Shown: one piece after another, positions 33,628 through 46,373 of the stretch
How the letters are laid out: each line of letters opens with the position of its first letter
How positions within the stretch are numbered: position 1 is the first letter of the stretch
Notes under the pieces: model-generated
The model's input: the letters and a program-made list of their open reading frames with translations, nothing else
The model's database searches: none
What the model was told of the DNA's origin: nothing
DNA from: Oscarella lobularis
Taxonomy: Eukaryota > Porifera > Homoscleromorpha > Homosclerophorida > Oscarellidae
DNA length: 64,000 nucleotides
Assembly: GCF_947507565.1 (NCBI RefSeq)
Contig: NC_089181.1
Location: 2,303,614 to 2,367,613, forward strand
Reading direction: 5' to 3'
Made by a program: the position numbers and the translations under genes

Positions 33628-36600
33628 ATGGAGGATTTGCCTTTCAAAGCCGAATACGCGAAATCGGGCCGCGCTTCTTGCAAAAGCTGTCACTCGGGGA
33701 TATCGAAAGAGTGCCTGAGATTAGGAAAAATGGTTCAGGTAGGGTGGAAAGGCGTTATATCGCGCCAAAATATCTCACACGCGTTCCTTTTCTTTCCTAG
33801 TCGCCTCACTTTGACGGAAAGGTGCAAAAGACAGTCGTTCAAGAGCAGAATAGGCCGAAAAACTCATTTTTTCCAATCGCAGATTCCCCAGTGGCATCAT
33901 TTCCACTGTTTCTTCCGCAAAATCGGCGGCAAGTGCACATCGACAGCCGAAATTGCCGGTTTCGGCTCGCTTCGATGGGAAGATCAGCAGAAAATCAAAA
34001 CCCAAATTGGTGGGGGTGGTAGTCAAAGCGGGGGCGTGGACAGCGTGGACGGCGGCGAAGCCGGAGACGGCGACTGTCCTCTCCAAGTCGAATATGCCAA
34101 GTCGAATCGAAGCGAATGCCGATCGTGCGGCGAGAAGATCGTCAAGGGCGTCGTTCGAATTGGCCGATTGGAGGACGCCGATCCGAGCGAGCATAGGGGA
34201 TATGCAGGCACGGTGACGCGCTGGTTTCACGTCGACTGCTTCGTCGAAGAGGATCCGAACGCGAATGCGAGCTCGTTTAAGCGAATTGGCGATTTGAAGA
34301 AGTCCGATCAGGATTCGTTGAGGGCGACGTTCAAGGGCGGGAAGTCCAAAGGGAAGGGGTATGTAAAAAATGGGTCCGGTCGGCCTCTGGGACTGACTGG
34401 GCTATGTTTTGGTTTTTAGTAGTAAGAGAAAAGGCGCTAAGAGTGGCGGAGATGGGGCTAAGAAGATGAAAGCGGAGGAACTGGAAGAGGAGAAGATTCT
34501 GAAGGTCGACTAGATCCCCCAAGTCAATTGCTTAGCGGCCGCCTCACACTTTCACAGGAACAAAGCGACATTATTTGGAAAATTCGAGACGCTTTGAAAA
34601 AAGGAGCGAGCACGGGCGAGATGAAATTGATGATGGAAGCAAACGGACAGAAAATAGTCAATTCAGGAGAAAGTGCAGTAAGTCATCACATCAAGCGATC
34701 GAAGGCTTGCGTTCTATAAAGCTTTTAGTTGCTGGCTCACGTTAGTGATGGAATGGCGTTTGGCGCCTTGAAGCGATGCCCAGAATGCAAAGACGGTCAA
34801 CTCATTATCAAGTACAGTGAAACCAATAGTGGTGGTATATGCGTCTTGGACCCTTGTGTGCTTGTAGGGGCGATGCCTACCATTGCACGGGAAACATGAC
34901 GGAGTGGACCAAGTGTTCTTACACCACTCTCGACCCAACTCGATCCAAATGGATAATTCCTGGTGAGCTGAAAGACGCTGTCTTCTTGTGAGCAATCTTT
35001 TTCCGTGTTTGGACGATACAATTCTGAGTGTTCTCCATAAGGAAAGGGTTTGCGTTTAAAAAGAGAAAACGAATTTTTCCAAAAGTCACGGAATCGGCAC
35101 TCTCTCCCGCGCAAGCGCCCTCGACCAAGTAGGACTTTGAACAAGTATGATTTTCATCACAAATCGTGCCTTCATCTTCTAGAAAATCTAAAATTGAAAA
35201 GCCACTCGAAGGCATGAAAGTAGCAATAATAGGCCGCCTTAGTAAAACGAAGGTATTGAACACAAGTATTTGATAGCACTTCTTCTTCTCTATGACTATC
35301 TTTGTTTCAGGCTGTACTTACGAAGGAAATAGAGAGTCTCGGTGGTTCAGTTACCAACAGCGTCAACAGTCGCCTTGCATTCTGTCTTAGCTCCGAAGGC
35401 ACGTCCCTAGTGGTGTTAGCCTGTAGTTTGCGCGTCATCATAACTTTTCTCCTTTAGCTGAAGTTGATAAGGGCAGTGGAAAAATCGACGCTGCTGAATC
35501 GGCGGACGTTCCCATCGTTTCCGTGGACTTTCTTGACGACGCCGCGAAAGGAGGAGCTCTGCTGAAGATTCCCCAATACAATTTGGTGTCGTGGGGTTTG
35601 AATAGGGTAATGGCAAAAGAAATGTTGATGACGCGCGGCTAGCAAGCAACGTGCGTATTAGAAAGAAGAGACTGAAGTCGATGGCAAATCGAAGCTGAAA
35701 CTGACCGTCAAAGGCGGAGGAGCTGTCGATCCAGAATCAGGTACGAAAATATTTTCATCTATTGCTCCGGTCACGCTTCTACGTGCTTTTTTGCAGGTTT
35801 GGAAGACAGTTGTCACGTGTACGAAGAGGGCAAAGACGCGTTCACGGCAACGCTGGGTCTCGTCGACATTGCACGTGGAACCAACTCCTACTACAAGCTC
35901 CAACTTCTCGAGTCGGATCGCGGTCATCGTTACTACGTATTCCGAGCTTGGGGAAGAGTGGGTACAAATATTGGCGGCAATAAGTTGGACGTAAGAAGGA
36001 GTGGGATGACTTATCTTCTTGCTTCTGTAAGTTTTTGTACGTTGCGCAGCATTTTGTTAGCAGAAACGAGGCTCTGGATGAGTTCAAGTTCTATTATACT
36101 GACAAGACGGCAAACTCGTGGGAGGAGAGGAAAAAGTTTGTGAAGAGGCCCGGAAAATTTTATCCGTTAGATATTGACTATGGAGAGGTGAAGTTGGAAA
36201 GAAGATTGGGGCGTGCAAGTGCTGTATCTATCCGCCTCCTATTTTATTTCAGGAGGATGAGATGCTCAGTGGCGTCGTTCCAGGATCTAAATCGACACTT
36301 TCGAAACCGATTCAGGAAATTATCAGGATGATATTTGATATTGAAACGATGAAGAGAGCTTTAGTCGAATTTGAGGTACCATAATATGGCGCGAAGTTCC
36401 CGCGAAACGAAACTCATTATCATGTGCAGATTGACCTAAAGAAGATGCCTCTTGGTAAATTGTCCAGACGGCAAATTGAAGAAGCGTACAGCGTTCTGAC
36501 TGAAGCTCAGACGGTGAGAAAAAAGACTATTTATTTATTTATCCTTTTATTTCTTTATTATTAGGTGGTTTCGTCGGACAAAAATCCTTCTAAAATACTC

Positions 36601-37724
36601 GACTGTTCTAATCGTTTCTACACGCTGATACCGCACGATTTTGGAATGCAGAAGCCGCCCTTGTTGGACAATGCCGATTTCATAAACGCCAAGACGCAGA
36701 TGTTGGACGGCCTTCTTGACATCGAAGTCGCGTACAGTCTTCTCAAATCGAAATCAGACGACGCCGGAACTCGAGATCCGATTGACGTCAACTACGAAAA
36801 GCTGAAAACGGATATGGAGGTTTCGTACTAGTGCGCAATGTGTCGACGCTAGGCCAATAATACGTTGCTCGTTTAGGTTCTCGATCATAAGAGTGACGAA
36901 TTTCAGATGCTGGTTGACTACGTGGCAAACACGCACGGGGTCACTCATCGCGGTTATACACTTGAAGTTCAGGATGTATACCGAGATTTTTCTATATACC
37001 AGTTTATGAATCTGATTTTTCAGATTCTTAAAATTGATCGTCACGGTGAAGGGAAGCGATACAAGCCGTTCAAGAAGTTGCCAAATCGCATGCTACTCTG
37101 GCACGGATCACGAACGTCGAACTTTGCTGGAATTCTCTCGCAAGGATTGAGAATAGCACCTCCGGAAGCTCCTGTGGTGAGAACCGCGTCTTCAATCTAG
37201 ATTTGGCTATATGACATGCTGCATTGGGGCATTCTTTATAGACCGGTTACATGTTTGGGAAGGGCGTCTATTTTGCCGACATGGTTACCAAGTCGGCCAA
37301 CTATTGTCACACGTCGTCCGCGGCGCCCGTCGGTTTGATGCTACTCTGCGAAGTCGCTTTGGGCGAAATGTACTGGAATGTTTGCTTTTGATAGAGACTG
37401 GAAGACTTATTTATTTTGCAGGTATGAACGACTTCACGCGGATCACATCACGAAATTGCCCAAAGGAAAGCATAGCACGAAAGGGGTCGGTAGGATGTTT
37501 CCTGATCCTTCTGGTACGCGTGTGATGGACGATGGAATGATCATTCCAATGGGAAAGGGTCGTACTGAAGGTGACGCCGGAGGAAGTCTGCAATACAACG
37601 AGTTTGGTTCTTTTTAGTGACGATGCGTTATAATTAATAATGATATTTTAGATACATTGTGTACGACGTGGCTCAGATTAGAATGAAATATTTGTTCAAG
37701 ATGAACTTCAAGCATAAATGGTAG
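33628..37724 (+). CDS. PARP1: Poly(ADP-ribose) polymerase 1
   Basis: Nuclear DNA-break sensor that attaches poly(ADP-ribose) to proteins. About 20 exons. Domains in order: zinc finger 1 ([20 protein letters not shown], then WHHFHCFF); zinc finger 2 ([14 protein letters not shown] ... WFHVDCF); a basic nuclear-localisation segment near 34430; and the PADR1/zinc-3 region (CPECKDGQL ... [13 protein letters not shown]). Next come BRCT ([11 protein letters not shown], 35210-35620), WGR ([11 protein letters not shown], near 35930-35985) and the helical regulatory domain (36240-36830). The catalytic domain follows: [15 protein letters not shown] with the His, [17 protein letters not shown] with the Tyr, and the last splice junction that builds [11 protein letters not shown] with the catalytic Glu. 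The full H-Y-E triad is intact. The stop is at 37722-37724. It is followed by XPO1 on the same strand after 515 bases. Confidence 0.96.
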
Positions 37725-38239
37725 GTTGATTCTAATGACGCGTTTTGAAGAGACCGTTTTGACTTTGATTGGTATTGATGTCCTACTAATGGAGTTTTCA
37801 TTGTTTTCAGTAAGAAGTGAGTGCTAAGCATATCTATAAGCCCATTAGGGCACGTGATTGATCTACCCTATCTACTATGACATGCGCAGCTATTGCCGTC
37901 CAAACCAGTCCTAAAAAATCGCCACCTCGTTCTAATACTTTTGCGCATACGAATGCATTCTGTGAGTCAAAACGCATTGCGATGCTGTTCAAAGCGTCGT
38001 TGCCGAAACGCAAAGGCGAGCAGACACGCGTTGTTCACGTGTTTCGTTTCGGCCAAGGAGTCGTCAAACTGGTTTGCCGTTCTAGGACCCGGTCTAGAAC
38101 CGCCTTCGAAAGCTTCCCAAAAGTTTTCCTACGCGTTTGGCGGGTCTCAGTCGGGTTGCCAGCGCGAACCGAGCAGCGACGTTGTACACTCCTCTCTTCG
38201 CTCTCGCTCGTACTCGATAAAAAAACGAGAGACGCGCAC
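37725..38239. other. PARP1-XPO1 intergenic region
   Basis: About 515 bases holding the PARP1 3' end and the XPO1 promoter/5' untranslated region. There is no recognisable gene. An open frame runs through 37877-38230 but shows no similarity and is probably fortuitous. CG-rich sequence increases towards the XPO1 start. Confidence 0.5.
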
Positions 38240-41200
38240 ATGGCGGCGGTCGTAATAGACAACCTTTTGGACTTTAGTCAGAAACTCGACATCGCTCTGC
38301 TCGATCGCGTCGTTTCGTCGCTATACAGCGGAGCAAAGCAGGAGGCGAGTTCACAAAGACGCACGCGCGACGAATAAAAAGACTCCTCCTCCTCTTTTCC
38401 CTTCAGCAACAAGAAGCGCAGCGCGTTCTGACCGAACTCAAGCAGCATCCGGAGGCATGGACGCGCGTCGATACGATACTCGAGTTCTCGGGCTCGATGG
38501 AGACGAAGGTGCGACGCGCGACGCGGTCGCGGCGACACGCGCGCGCGGCACAATTTTGAATCGATTTCTCGTGTTTGTCCAGTATTACGGACTGCAGATA
38601 CTCGAAGCGGTCATTCGTCAGCGATGGAAAATATTGCCCAGGGAGCAATGCGAAGGTGAGTAGAGGAAACGACGAAAAAAAACAAAAAAATCGCGCGGGG
38701 GTGGGACTGACTCTCTTGTTGTGTTTAGGCATAAAGAAATACATAGTGGGTCTCATTATCAAATCGTCGTCGAACGGGGAGCTGATGCAGAGGCAGAAAG
38801 TTTATTTGTCCAAGCTAAATATGATATTAGTCGAGGTGAGCGCAGTTCCAAAAGAAAAAAAACGATCGTAGATAGAAAATGATGATTTGGATAATCCCAG
38901 CTCGCTTCGAGTTTCGACGTTGAAGAGACCTGTTCCCGGATAGATAATCCTGTTCTGATACATAATTATTTTAATTAGAGCCAGTGATTAGATAGGAAAA
39001 ATTTCTCTCTTTTAAAATCTTTGTTTGCGCTCTAGATTTTGAAGCACGAATGGCCAAGGAATTGGCCAACGTTCATTAGCGACATAGTTGGTGCTAGTAA
39101 GACGAGCGAGATGCTGTGTCAGAACAACATGGTCATACTGAAACTACTCAGGTACGCGAACAATCTCTCCGCTCCGCAATCCTTCATACGTTCTTCTAGC
39201 GAAGAAGTGTTTGATTTTTCTACTGGTCAGATGACCCAGCTCAAAGCAAAGCATCTCAGAGATAGGTAGAACGGCTTACTGATCCTCAGCAAATTGCTGC
39301 ATGCCTTTCCCCCCTTTTTTTTTCTAGCATGTGTAGTGAATTTTCGGAGGTGTTTGAACTATGCTTTTTTGTAATGGTAAGAGAAAGAGAAAGAGACGAC
39401 GGGTGACAGTGCGCGTGAACTCGTTCGTTATTTCGCGCAGGAGAACTCGCAGAGCGTCGAGTTGATTGCTTCCACGTTGGAGGTGAGCCAGCCGCTCCTT
39501 CTCGAAAGGGGGATGAACTCCCCATTGTCCTGTCTAGACGTTACTGAAATTTTTGAACTGGATTCCACTGGGATACATCTTCGAGACCAAGCTCGTGTCA
39601 ACTCTAATCTACAAGGTGAACGGGAGTTGCGGTCGCTCCGTTTTTTTTTACGGGGGTGCGTTTCTTTGCAGTTTCTTGACGTTCCCGTTTTCAGAAACGT
39701 GACTCTCAGCTGTCTAACAGAAATTGGTAATTTTCAACTCAAATGGACGAGGTTCTTGTATAATTTTTCGATGTTTTTCTAGCTGGAATCGAGGCGTCGC
39801 AGTACAGCGAACAATTTGTGCTTCTATTTAGTCTCACCATGGCTCAACTGAAGCAGGTTTTGCTGCGACTTAGTACCCCACCAGTCAATCATTCAGCTAT
39901 TCATTGTGTACTGCAGATTCTTCCTCTATCAGCAAGCCTGAGAGAGGCGTACAAAGATGGACGCGACGACGAGCAGACGTTCATTCAGAATCTCAGCCTA
40001 TTCCTTTGCACAATCATGAGAAATCATTGGAAGCTTTTGGAAGAAAAGGCAATTGGAAGAGAGAGAGAGAGAGCTCGCCCCCTTTTAACTGGATGACTTA
40101 TTCTAGGCTGAGCAACATCAAACCATACTGGAAGCTCTTCATTATCTCGTTCTCATATCCGAAGTGGACGAGACGGAGATATTTAAGATTTGCCTGGAAT
40201 TTTGGAACATTCTCGCTGCCGATCTGTATCGGGAGAATCCGTTTAACAGTCCCCTGTCGACGGGAAGTCCGGGAACGATGCGACGTCAACTTTACATGCC
40301 AGTCCTGTCAAAGGTTTCAGCTGAATTTAGGTGCAATAATTAGCTCAAACTTGGTTGCGGGGATCAGGTTCGATTGGTCATGGTGTCCCGCATGGCAAAA
40401 CCGGAAGAGGTGTTGATCGTGGAGAACGATCAAGGCGAAGTGGTGAGGGAGTTCATGAAGGACACGGATGCCATCAATATGTACAAGAGCATGCGAGAAA
40501 CGTTGGGTGAGTCAAGGAGAGATCCGACGTTGTTTATTTTTCCCCTCTTTTGAAACGCTTCTTTGTCTCTCAGTCTATCTGACGCATTTGGATTATGCTG
40601 ACACGGTGAAAATTCTAAAGACGAAATTGGAGAATCACCTCAACGGAATAGAGAGAAGCTGGAAACATTTAAATACGGTGAGTAAAAAGATGCCTCGTTT
40701 AATTAGCGAATTAACCTTTGATTTTGATTTAGCTTTGCTGGGCGATTGGCTCGATCAGCGGAGCAATGCACGAGGAAGACGAGAAAAACTTTCTTGTCAT
40801 TGTTATCAAGGTAAGCAAATATTTGCCCAATCGGTTGACTTGACTCATTTTTTTGACGATAGGACTTGCTCACGTTGTGTGATCGTCAGCAGGGAAAGGA
40901 TAACAAGGCCATTGTTGCGTCGAATATTATGTACATTGTTGGGCAGTATCCGCGTTTCTTGAGAGCTCATTGGAAATTTTTGAAAACGGTTGTCAACAAA
41001 TTGTTTGAATTTATGCACGGTAAAAAAGGATCGAATTTTTATCAGAATTTTTGTTTACCCCTTTATGTATGTAGAGTCTCACGAAGGAGTTCAAGACATG
41101 TCCTGTGACACGTTTCTTAAGATTGCGCAGAAAAGTCGTCGACACTTTGTTATTGTAAGTTCCTAAATAATAATCAGCGTTCTCATCAGTGAAATGTATT

Positions 41201-43215
41201 GCGTAGCTTCAATTGGGCGAGGTTGTTCCCTTCATCGAGACCATTCTCAACAACGTCAGCCAGATTATATGTGATCTGGAGCCTCAGCACGTAAGGCAAA
41301 ATAAGGCTAGCATGAATCCCGAGACACTCACGCTTTGTTTTCCGAAGGTTCACGCGTTCTACGAAGCAGTTGGATACATGATTAGCGCACAAACTGTAAG
41401 TTAAAAAAAATATTTGAACCGTCTGCGTACGTTCACGCGCATTTTTTCTGTTGAAGGACGGAATGGCAAGAGAGCGGCTGATCGAGAAGTACATGTTTCT
41501 TCCCAATCAGGTCTGGGATGGGATCATCAGTCTAGCCACAAAGGTGAGCGCGGAATAGCGGCTTCTTAGGAGACGTTCCGCTTACCAATTAATTTTGCAG
41601 AACGTCGACGTCTTGAAAGATCCGGAGACGATTCGCCAATTGAGCAATATTCTCAAAACGAATGTTCGCGGTGCAAAGGCAATTGGGCATCCGTTTGTCG
41701 TTCAGCTCGGTCGAATCTACCTGGACATGTTGAACATCTACAAAGTGTTGAGCGAGAACATTTCGGCGGCCGTCTTGCTAAACGGTAACGTCGTGCTGAG
41801 CCAGCCGCTCGTCCGAGGCATGAGGGGAGTCAAGAAGGAGGCGCTGCGGCTGATAACGACGTGGGTTGAAAAAGCGACTGACGCCCGAATGGTAAGACTC
41901 CGTCAGCGTGTGCAAAAAAGGCTAGGGGCTCTTGTATAGCGGTTTTTTTGTTCTATAGATTAGAGAAAATTTTGTTCCACCTTTGCTGGAAGCCGTTCTC
42001 TTGAACTACAAGAAGGACGTTCCGGCTGCGAGAGAACCAGAAGTCCTCAGCACCATGGCGATGATCATCAGTAAAATAGAGGTGAGAACGTTTCCAAGTA
42101 AGTTAGCAGGGATCATTCCAGTCGTTGTTTTTTTTTCAGGACAGTGCGTCCGACGAAATACCTCAGATCTTTGACGCCGTCTTTGAGTGCACACTCGACA
42201 TGATCAACAAGGACTTCTCCGAGTTTCCTGACCATCGGACGAATTTCTTTGAGATGCTCAAAGCCGTGACGTCGAACTGTTTCTCCGCTTTTCTGCTCCT
42301 GCCGCCGCAACAGTTCAAATTGATCATGGACGCCGTGGTGTGGGCGTTCAAGCACACAATGAGAAACGTGGCCGATACAGGTGGGAAGGATAGAAGAGTG
42401 AGGAGCACGTGCTTGGATCAAGTCTTCTTTTTTAGGCCTTCAGATCTTGCACATGATGCTGTTGCACGTCGAGACCATGGGTGAAGTGGCTCAGAGCTTC
42501 TATCAGGCCTACTACATGTCAACAATTCAACACGTTCTGTCTGTTGTCACGGACACTTCGCATACAGCCGGTACGGGAGAGCAAATGAACGAAGATTCTT
42601 TGGGCAAATTGATTTGTAGGATTGAGCATGCACGCGACGATTTTGTGTCACATGTTTCAGCTCGTCGAGAACAACAAGATCACCGGGTTGTTGTTTGACG
42701 CCAACCAAGTGCCCAATCCGTCAATGACCAATCAGGTGAGAAGAGAGAAGGTTTTTTGTCTGTCTACGGCTAATGATGTTTCTCAGATGTTTGTTCACGA
42801 GTTTGTTCAGCAGCTGCTTAAAAAAGCCTTTCCTCACTTGCAAGAGTAAATTTGTTTTGTCTTTACCTGATTCGATGAAGGAGTAGCTTCGTTTTTTCTC
42901 CCCTCTCAGCGTTCAGGTTCAAGTCTTTGTTCAAGGACTTTTCTCTCTCAACACGAACATACCGGCATTCAAGGAGCATTTGAGAGACTTTCTTGTACAA
43001 ATCAAGGTCCTTCAGATAACGCGATTCCTTTGCTTCTTCTTTCTGTAACGTTATCTCTTTGACACCCACAGGAGGTTTCCGGTGAAGACACAACTGACTT
43101 GTTTCTGGAAGAGCGCGAGCATCAGCTAAAGGAAGCATCGGACAGAAAGCGGCAGCTGCAAATGGCCGTACCGGGCATGATTAACCCGCACGACTTACCC
43201 GATGAGATGCACTAG
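38240..43215 (+). CDS. XPO1: Exportin-1 (CRM1)
   Basis: Karyopherin that exports leucine-rich NES cargo with RanGTP. More than 20 small exons make a full-length HEAT-repeat protein. Start [17 protein letters not shown] at 38240; end [10 protein letters not shown] at 43213-43215. Near-identical blocks include [93 protein letters not shown]-type segments, [20 protein letters not shown] and [20 protein letters not shown]. The NES-groove cysteine (human Cys528) is conserved in [10 protein letters not shown], codon 40878-40880, so leptomycin sensitivity is expected. The first intron appears to use a GC donor (GAG|GCGAGT at 38345) with the acceptor at 38406; this gives the family length exactly. 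Confidence 0.96.
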
Positions 43216-43514
43216 ACACGTCAGAATAGAATAGAAATAGGATAATAATCTTGCCTCTTTATATTTGCTGATTTGCTGAGCTCTGGGAGCCGAGTCTAAA
43301 TTGCTGTACGGTGTTTGTATCATGATCCTTTCTTTATTTGACTCATTATTTTTCTTGCAAGCGAATTCTAACCTTAGACTGCTGCTTGTAGTGCGTTGAG
43401 CAATGACGAATAAAAAACCAGTGATCGATCTAGTACGCCCCGCCTACGCATAAAACCAGTGTTACCAGTCTGGTGTGACGAGTTCGTTTCGATATCAACG
43501 AGCGGTGGCCGAAC

Positions 43515-44376
43515 ATGTGGTTCGAAGCAGGAATTTGTATCGTCGTCGCCGTTCTCGACATAGCGCTTATATTTTTTATGGTCTGGAACGTAAGAAAAAT
43601 CGCTCTCGCGCGCGCGCGATTCGCTGGCGCCAACGACCCGCGTTGTCGCAGATCATCTGCTTCGACGAACTCAAGACGGACTTTCGAAATCCCGTCGATC
43701 TGTGCAATTCGCTGAATCCGGTACGAAAGGGCTGCATCTGCGCCGACGGCGACAGCTGCACGGGCGCTCGTTGGACGTCTTTTTAGCTCGTTCTTCCCGA
43801 ATACCTCATCCACGTGATTCTGTCCATCCTGCTCGTCGCCGGAGGCTATTGGCTCACCTTCGTTCTCAACGTGCCGCTTGTCTGCTATCATGCACACCGG
43901 TATGTGTGTGTCTCTTTGGAAATTGTTGATTCGTTGGTGAATAATTAATTTAATTAAAAATAGTTATTGTTACGGAATTCTAGGGCCAAATTAACCAATC
44001 CCAAGGCACGATGTCGTGGCCTCTGGGTTATGGCATTTGGCCTATAACATTCTTTCCTTTATATAATGTGGCTAGCCTTCTTGATGTATACCTATGTCTT
44101 GTGAGGGTTTCCTCAGTGGAATATATTGCATTGTTTCAGATACTTGCGTCGACCCAGAATGAGTGTTCGCGGTCTATACGATCCAACAGAAGTGATGAAC
44201 ATGAGTGAAATGAAGAAGAATCAGTTTGAAGGATGGATAAAGCTCGTCGCCTATCTTATCTGCTTCTTCTTCTATTTATTCAAGTAAGTTTGACTGTACA
44301 GTAGTAGTGGGAATGAAAATTGAGCCACCGTACATTGTCCAATAGTGTCCTCTACGTCTTTTTATCTGCTGATTGA
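43515..44376 (+). CDS. CNIH1: Cornichon homologue, CNIH1/2/3 type
   Basis: ER/Golgi membrane protein that acts as a COPII cargo receptor. Five exons: 43515-43589, 43652-43720, 43787-43899, 44140-44283, 44346-44376; 143 residues, the family length. Motifs: FDELKTDFRNPVDLCN, LNPLVLPEYLIHVIL, VPLVCYHAHR and GLYDPTEVMN, matching CNIH1-3 rather than CNIH4. Three hydrophobic segments: an N-terminal helix (VVAVLDIALIFFMVW), VILSILLVAGGYWLTFVL, and LVAYLICFFFYLF. Exon lengths 75/69/113/144/31 are almost identical to those of the CNIH4 gene 3.7 kb downstream. A segment from exon 3 into intron 3 is copied again near 45382-45610. The gene is convergent with GMF copy 1. Confidence 0.92.
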
Positions 44377-44547
44377 TCATGACTGCAAAGGGCATAGTAA
44401 CCAAATAGTAAGACATCAAGCAACGCCTGTTTTGAAATCATGCCTTTTAAGACGTTGCTATACGTACGTCTATTGTGTAGCAATGTAACAAAAAGATTGA
44501 ACGGTCTTGCCGTAACAACAACACATAAAGCAGCGAGCACTACAGTC

Positions 44548-45196
44548 TCATTTTGCAAGAAGCCTGTCCTTCAACCACGCGTTGGTCATTTCTTCTTTCT
44601 CTCGCAATTCGAAGTCTTTCGTGAACTTTCCCTCATTGATGACATTCAACTTCGATCCGGCGTACATCATCATTGTTTCCGGTTTGCATCCTTTTGAAGA
44701 AAGAAAGAAAGAGAGAGACAGCGTTAGTTAATTAATTAATTAATTAATGAAAGGTCCTTTTCCTTAACTCACCCTCTGGACTGACAAATATGAAGCAGAG
44801 AGGATACGAAATTCGGCCATCGCCGTGATTTAGTTCACAACTATATGCAACGTATCTCGGTTGGCGTTCGGGTAGCTCTTCGGCGACTTCCTCAAGAGTC
44901 ATGTCCTAAAGGAAAAAAATCGTTCATTTTTATCGCGTAATCTTCTCGTTACTTCGTGTTCTTCGTCTATTTTGACGATCAGGTTTTTCGGATCGATTTT
45001 CACTATTAGCAATAAAGAAGTGTGGAGAAAATGCGAGAGGGAGGAGAGTTTACTAATGATTGCGGCGTTGTTCTTTGCTTTGCGAAATCGAAATTTCTTC
45101 AGCTTCTCTTTCAGTTCAGGATCCATGTCGCATACTTTGGGAGCGGCCTACAACAAAGTCCGTACAGATAGGCGCTGAAGAACAGAGACTTACCAT
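44548..45196 (-). CDS. GMF: Glia maturation factor, copy 1
   Basis: ADF-homology protein that binds Arp2/3 and promotes debranching of actin networks. The first coding exon is the ATG alone (45194-45196, donor GTAAGT); exon 2 ends at 45147. It reads [19 protein letters not shown] then [12 protein letters not shown], and joins [17 protein letters not shown]. Next is [20 protein letters not shown], then [19 protein letters not shown]. The last exon is [17 protein letters not shown] through [12 protein letters not shown], with the stop at 44548-44550. These match GMFB/GMFG across the whole protein. About 140 residues. It lies inside a duplicated block between two cornichon genes; a second, slightly divergent copy lies 1.2 kb downstream on the + coordinate. 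Confidence 0.9.
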
Positions 45197-45287
45197 AACC
45201 AGAGAAAGACGACTGATAGGCTATCCGGGCACTTTAAGAAACGAGCTCCCGTACGCCTTTCTCTTTTAGCTCTCGTTTCGTCTCGCA

Positions 45288-45615
45288 ATGGGCCCAGAAA
45301 GCGTCCTATTAATCGTTGCTATTTTTGTATCCTTTCTCGTCAATTTTGCACGCTAGGCCACCGGCGAACCGGAGGAGAGGGCTGGCTTCTATTATGCACA
45401 TCGGTATGCGTATCTCTTTGGGAAAATCGTTAATTTTATGGTGAATAATTAATTTAATTAATTAAAATAGGTATTTTTACTGAATTCTGGGGCCAAATTA
45501 ACCAATCCCAAGGCATGATGTCGTGGCCTCTGGGTTATGGCATTTGGCCTATAACATTCTTTCCTGTATATAATGTGGCTAGCCTTCTTGATGTATACCT
45601 ATTCTTGTGAGGGTA
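45288..45615 (+). pseudogene. Hybrid cornichon remnant (CNIH4 5' end fused to CNIH1-like exon 3/intron)
   Basis: A host-gene pseudogene left by a tandem duplication. Bases ~45210-45360 copy the 5' flank and exon 1 of the intact CNIH4 gene (compare 47165-47340): the same MGPESVLL start at 45288 and the same donor. About 35 bases of the exon are missing. Immediately after, 45382-45615 copy the end of exon 3 and intron 3 of the CNIH1-like gene (compare 43880-44100), including the Tyr-His-Ala-His-Arg coding end and its GTATG donor. The exon 2 equivalent, most of exon 3 and the two 3' exons are absent. No functional product is expected. The junction lies between about 45355 and 45382. Confidence 0.8.
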
Positions 45616-45747
45616 AGACATCAAGCAACACCTGTTTTGAAATCTTTTGAGACGTTGCCACATATACCTACGTCTATAACAAAAAGATTGACGGTCTCGC
45701 CATAATGACAACACATAAAGCAGCGAGCACTACAGTCTCTCGGCAGT

Positions 45748-46373
45748 TCATTTTGCAAGAAGCTTGTCCTTCAACCACGCGTCGGTCATTTCTTCTTTCT
45801 CTTGCAATTCGAAGACTTTCGTGAACTGTCCCTCTTTGACGACACTCTCCTTCGATCCGATGTACGTCATCCCCGTATTCGTTTCGCATGCTTTTAATTA
45901 AAGAAAGAGAGAGAGCGCGTTAATTAATTAATTAATGAAAAGTCCTTTTCTTGAACTCGCCCTTTGGACAGAGAAATATGAAGCAGAGAGGATACGAAAT
46001 TCGGCCGTCGCCGTGATTTAGTTTGAAACTATATGCAATGAATCTCGGTTGGCGCTCGGGTAGCTTTTCGGCGACTTCCTCAAGAGTCATGTCCTAAGAA
46101 AAAATCGTTCGTTCATTTGTCGCGTAATCTGATCTTGTCTACATTGTGTTCTTCGTCCAATTTGACCATTTGCGTTTGCGGATCGATTTTCACTGAACAG
46201 TAAAGAAGTGTGGAGAAAATGCGCGAGGAAGGAGAGTTTACTAATGATTGCGGCGCCTTTGCGAAATCGACGTGTGTTCAGCTTCTCTTTCAGTTCAGGA
46301 TCAATCTCGCACAATGTGAAAGCCTACAACAAAGTCGTACAGTAACGGGCGCTGAAGGACAGAGACTCACCAT
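45748..46373 (-). CDS. GMF: Glia maturation factor, copy 2
   Basis: Tandem duplicate of the neighbouring GMF gene with the same structure, beginning with an ATG-only exon (46371-46373, donor GTGAGT). Exon 2 reads [20 protein letters not shown] then RKGAAII, two residues shorter than copy 1 where that has AKNNAA. Later exons: [56 protein letters not shown], then a last exon with [17 protein letters not shown] through [12 protein letters not shown] and a stop at 45748-45750. All exons remain open and the splice sites are intact, so it is probably functional. Changes cluster in the N-terminal region (TRRFRKG versus [11 protein letters not shown]), which in GMFs contacts Arp2/3; this may change affinity. 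ADF-H fold otherwise intact. Confidence 0.88.

Noticed and set aside
37877-38377. Open frame bridging PARP1 and XPO1
   Set aside because: The part upstream of the XPO1 ATG is not conserved in composition or sequence; it overlaps the XPO1 start in another frame context.
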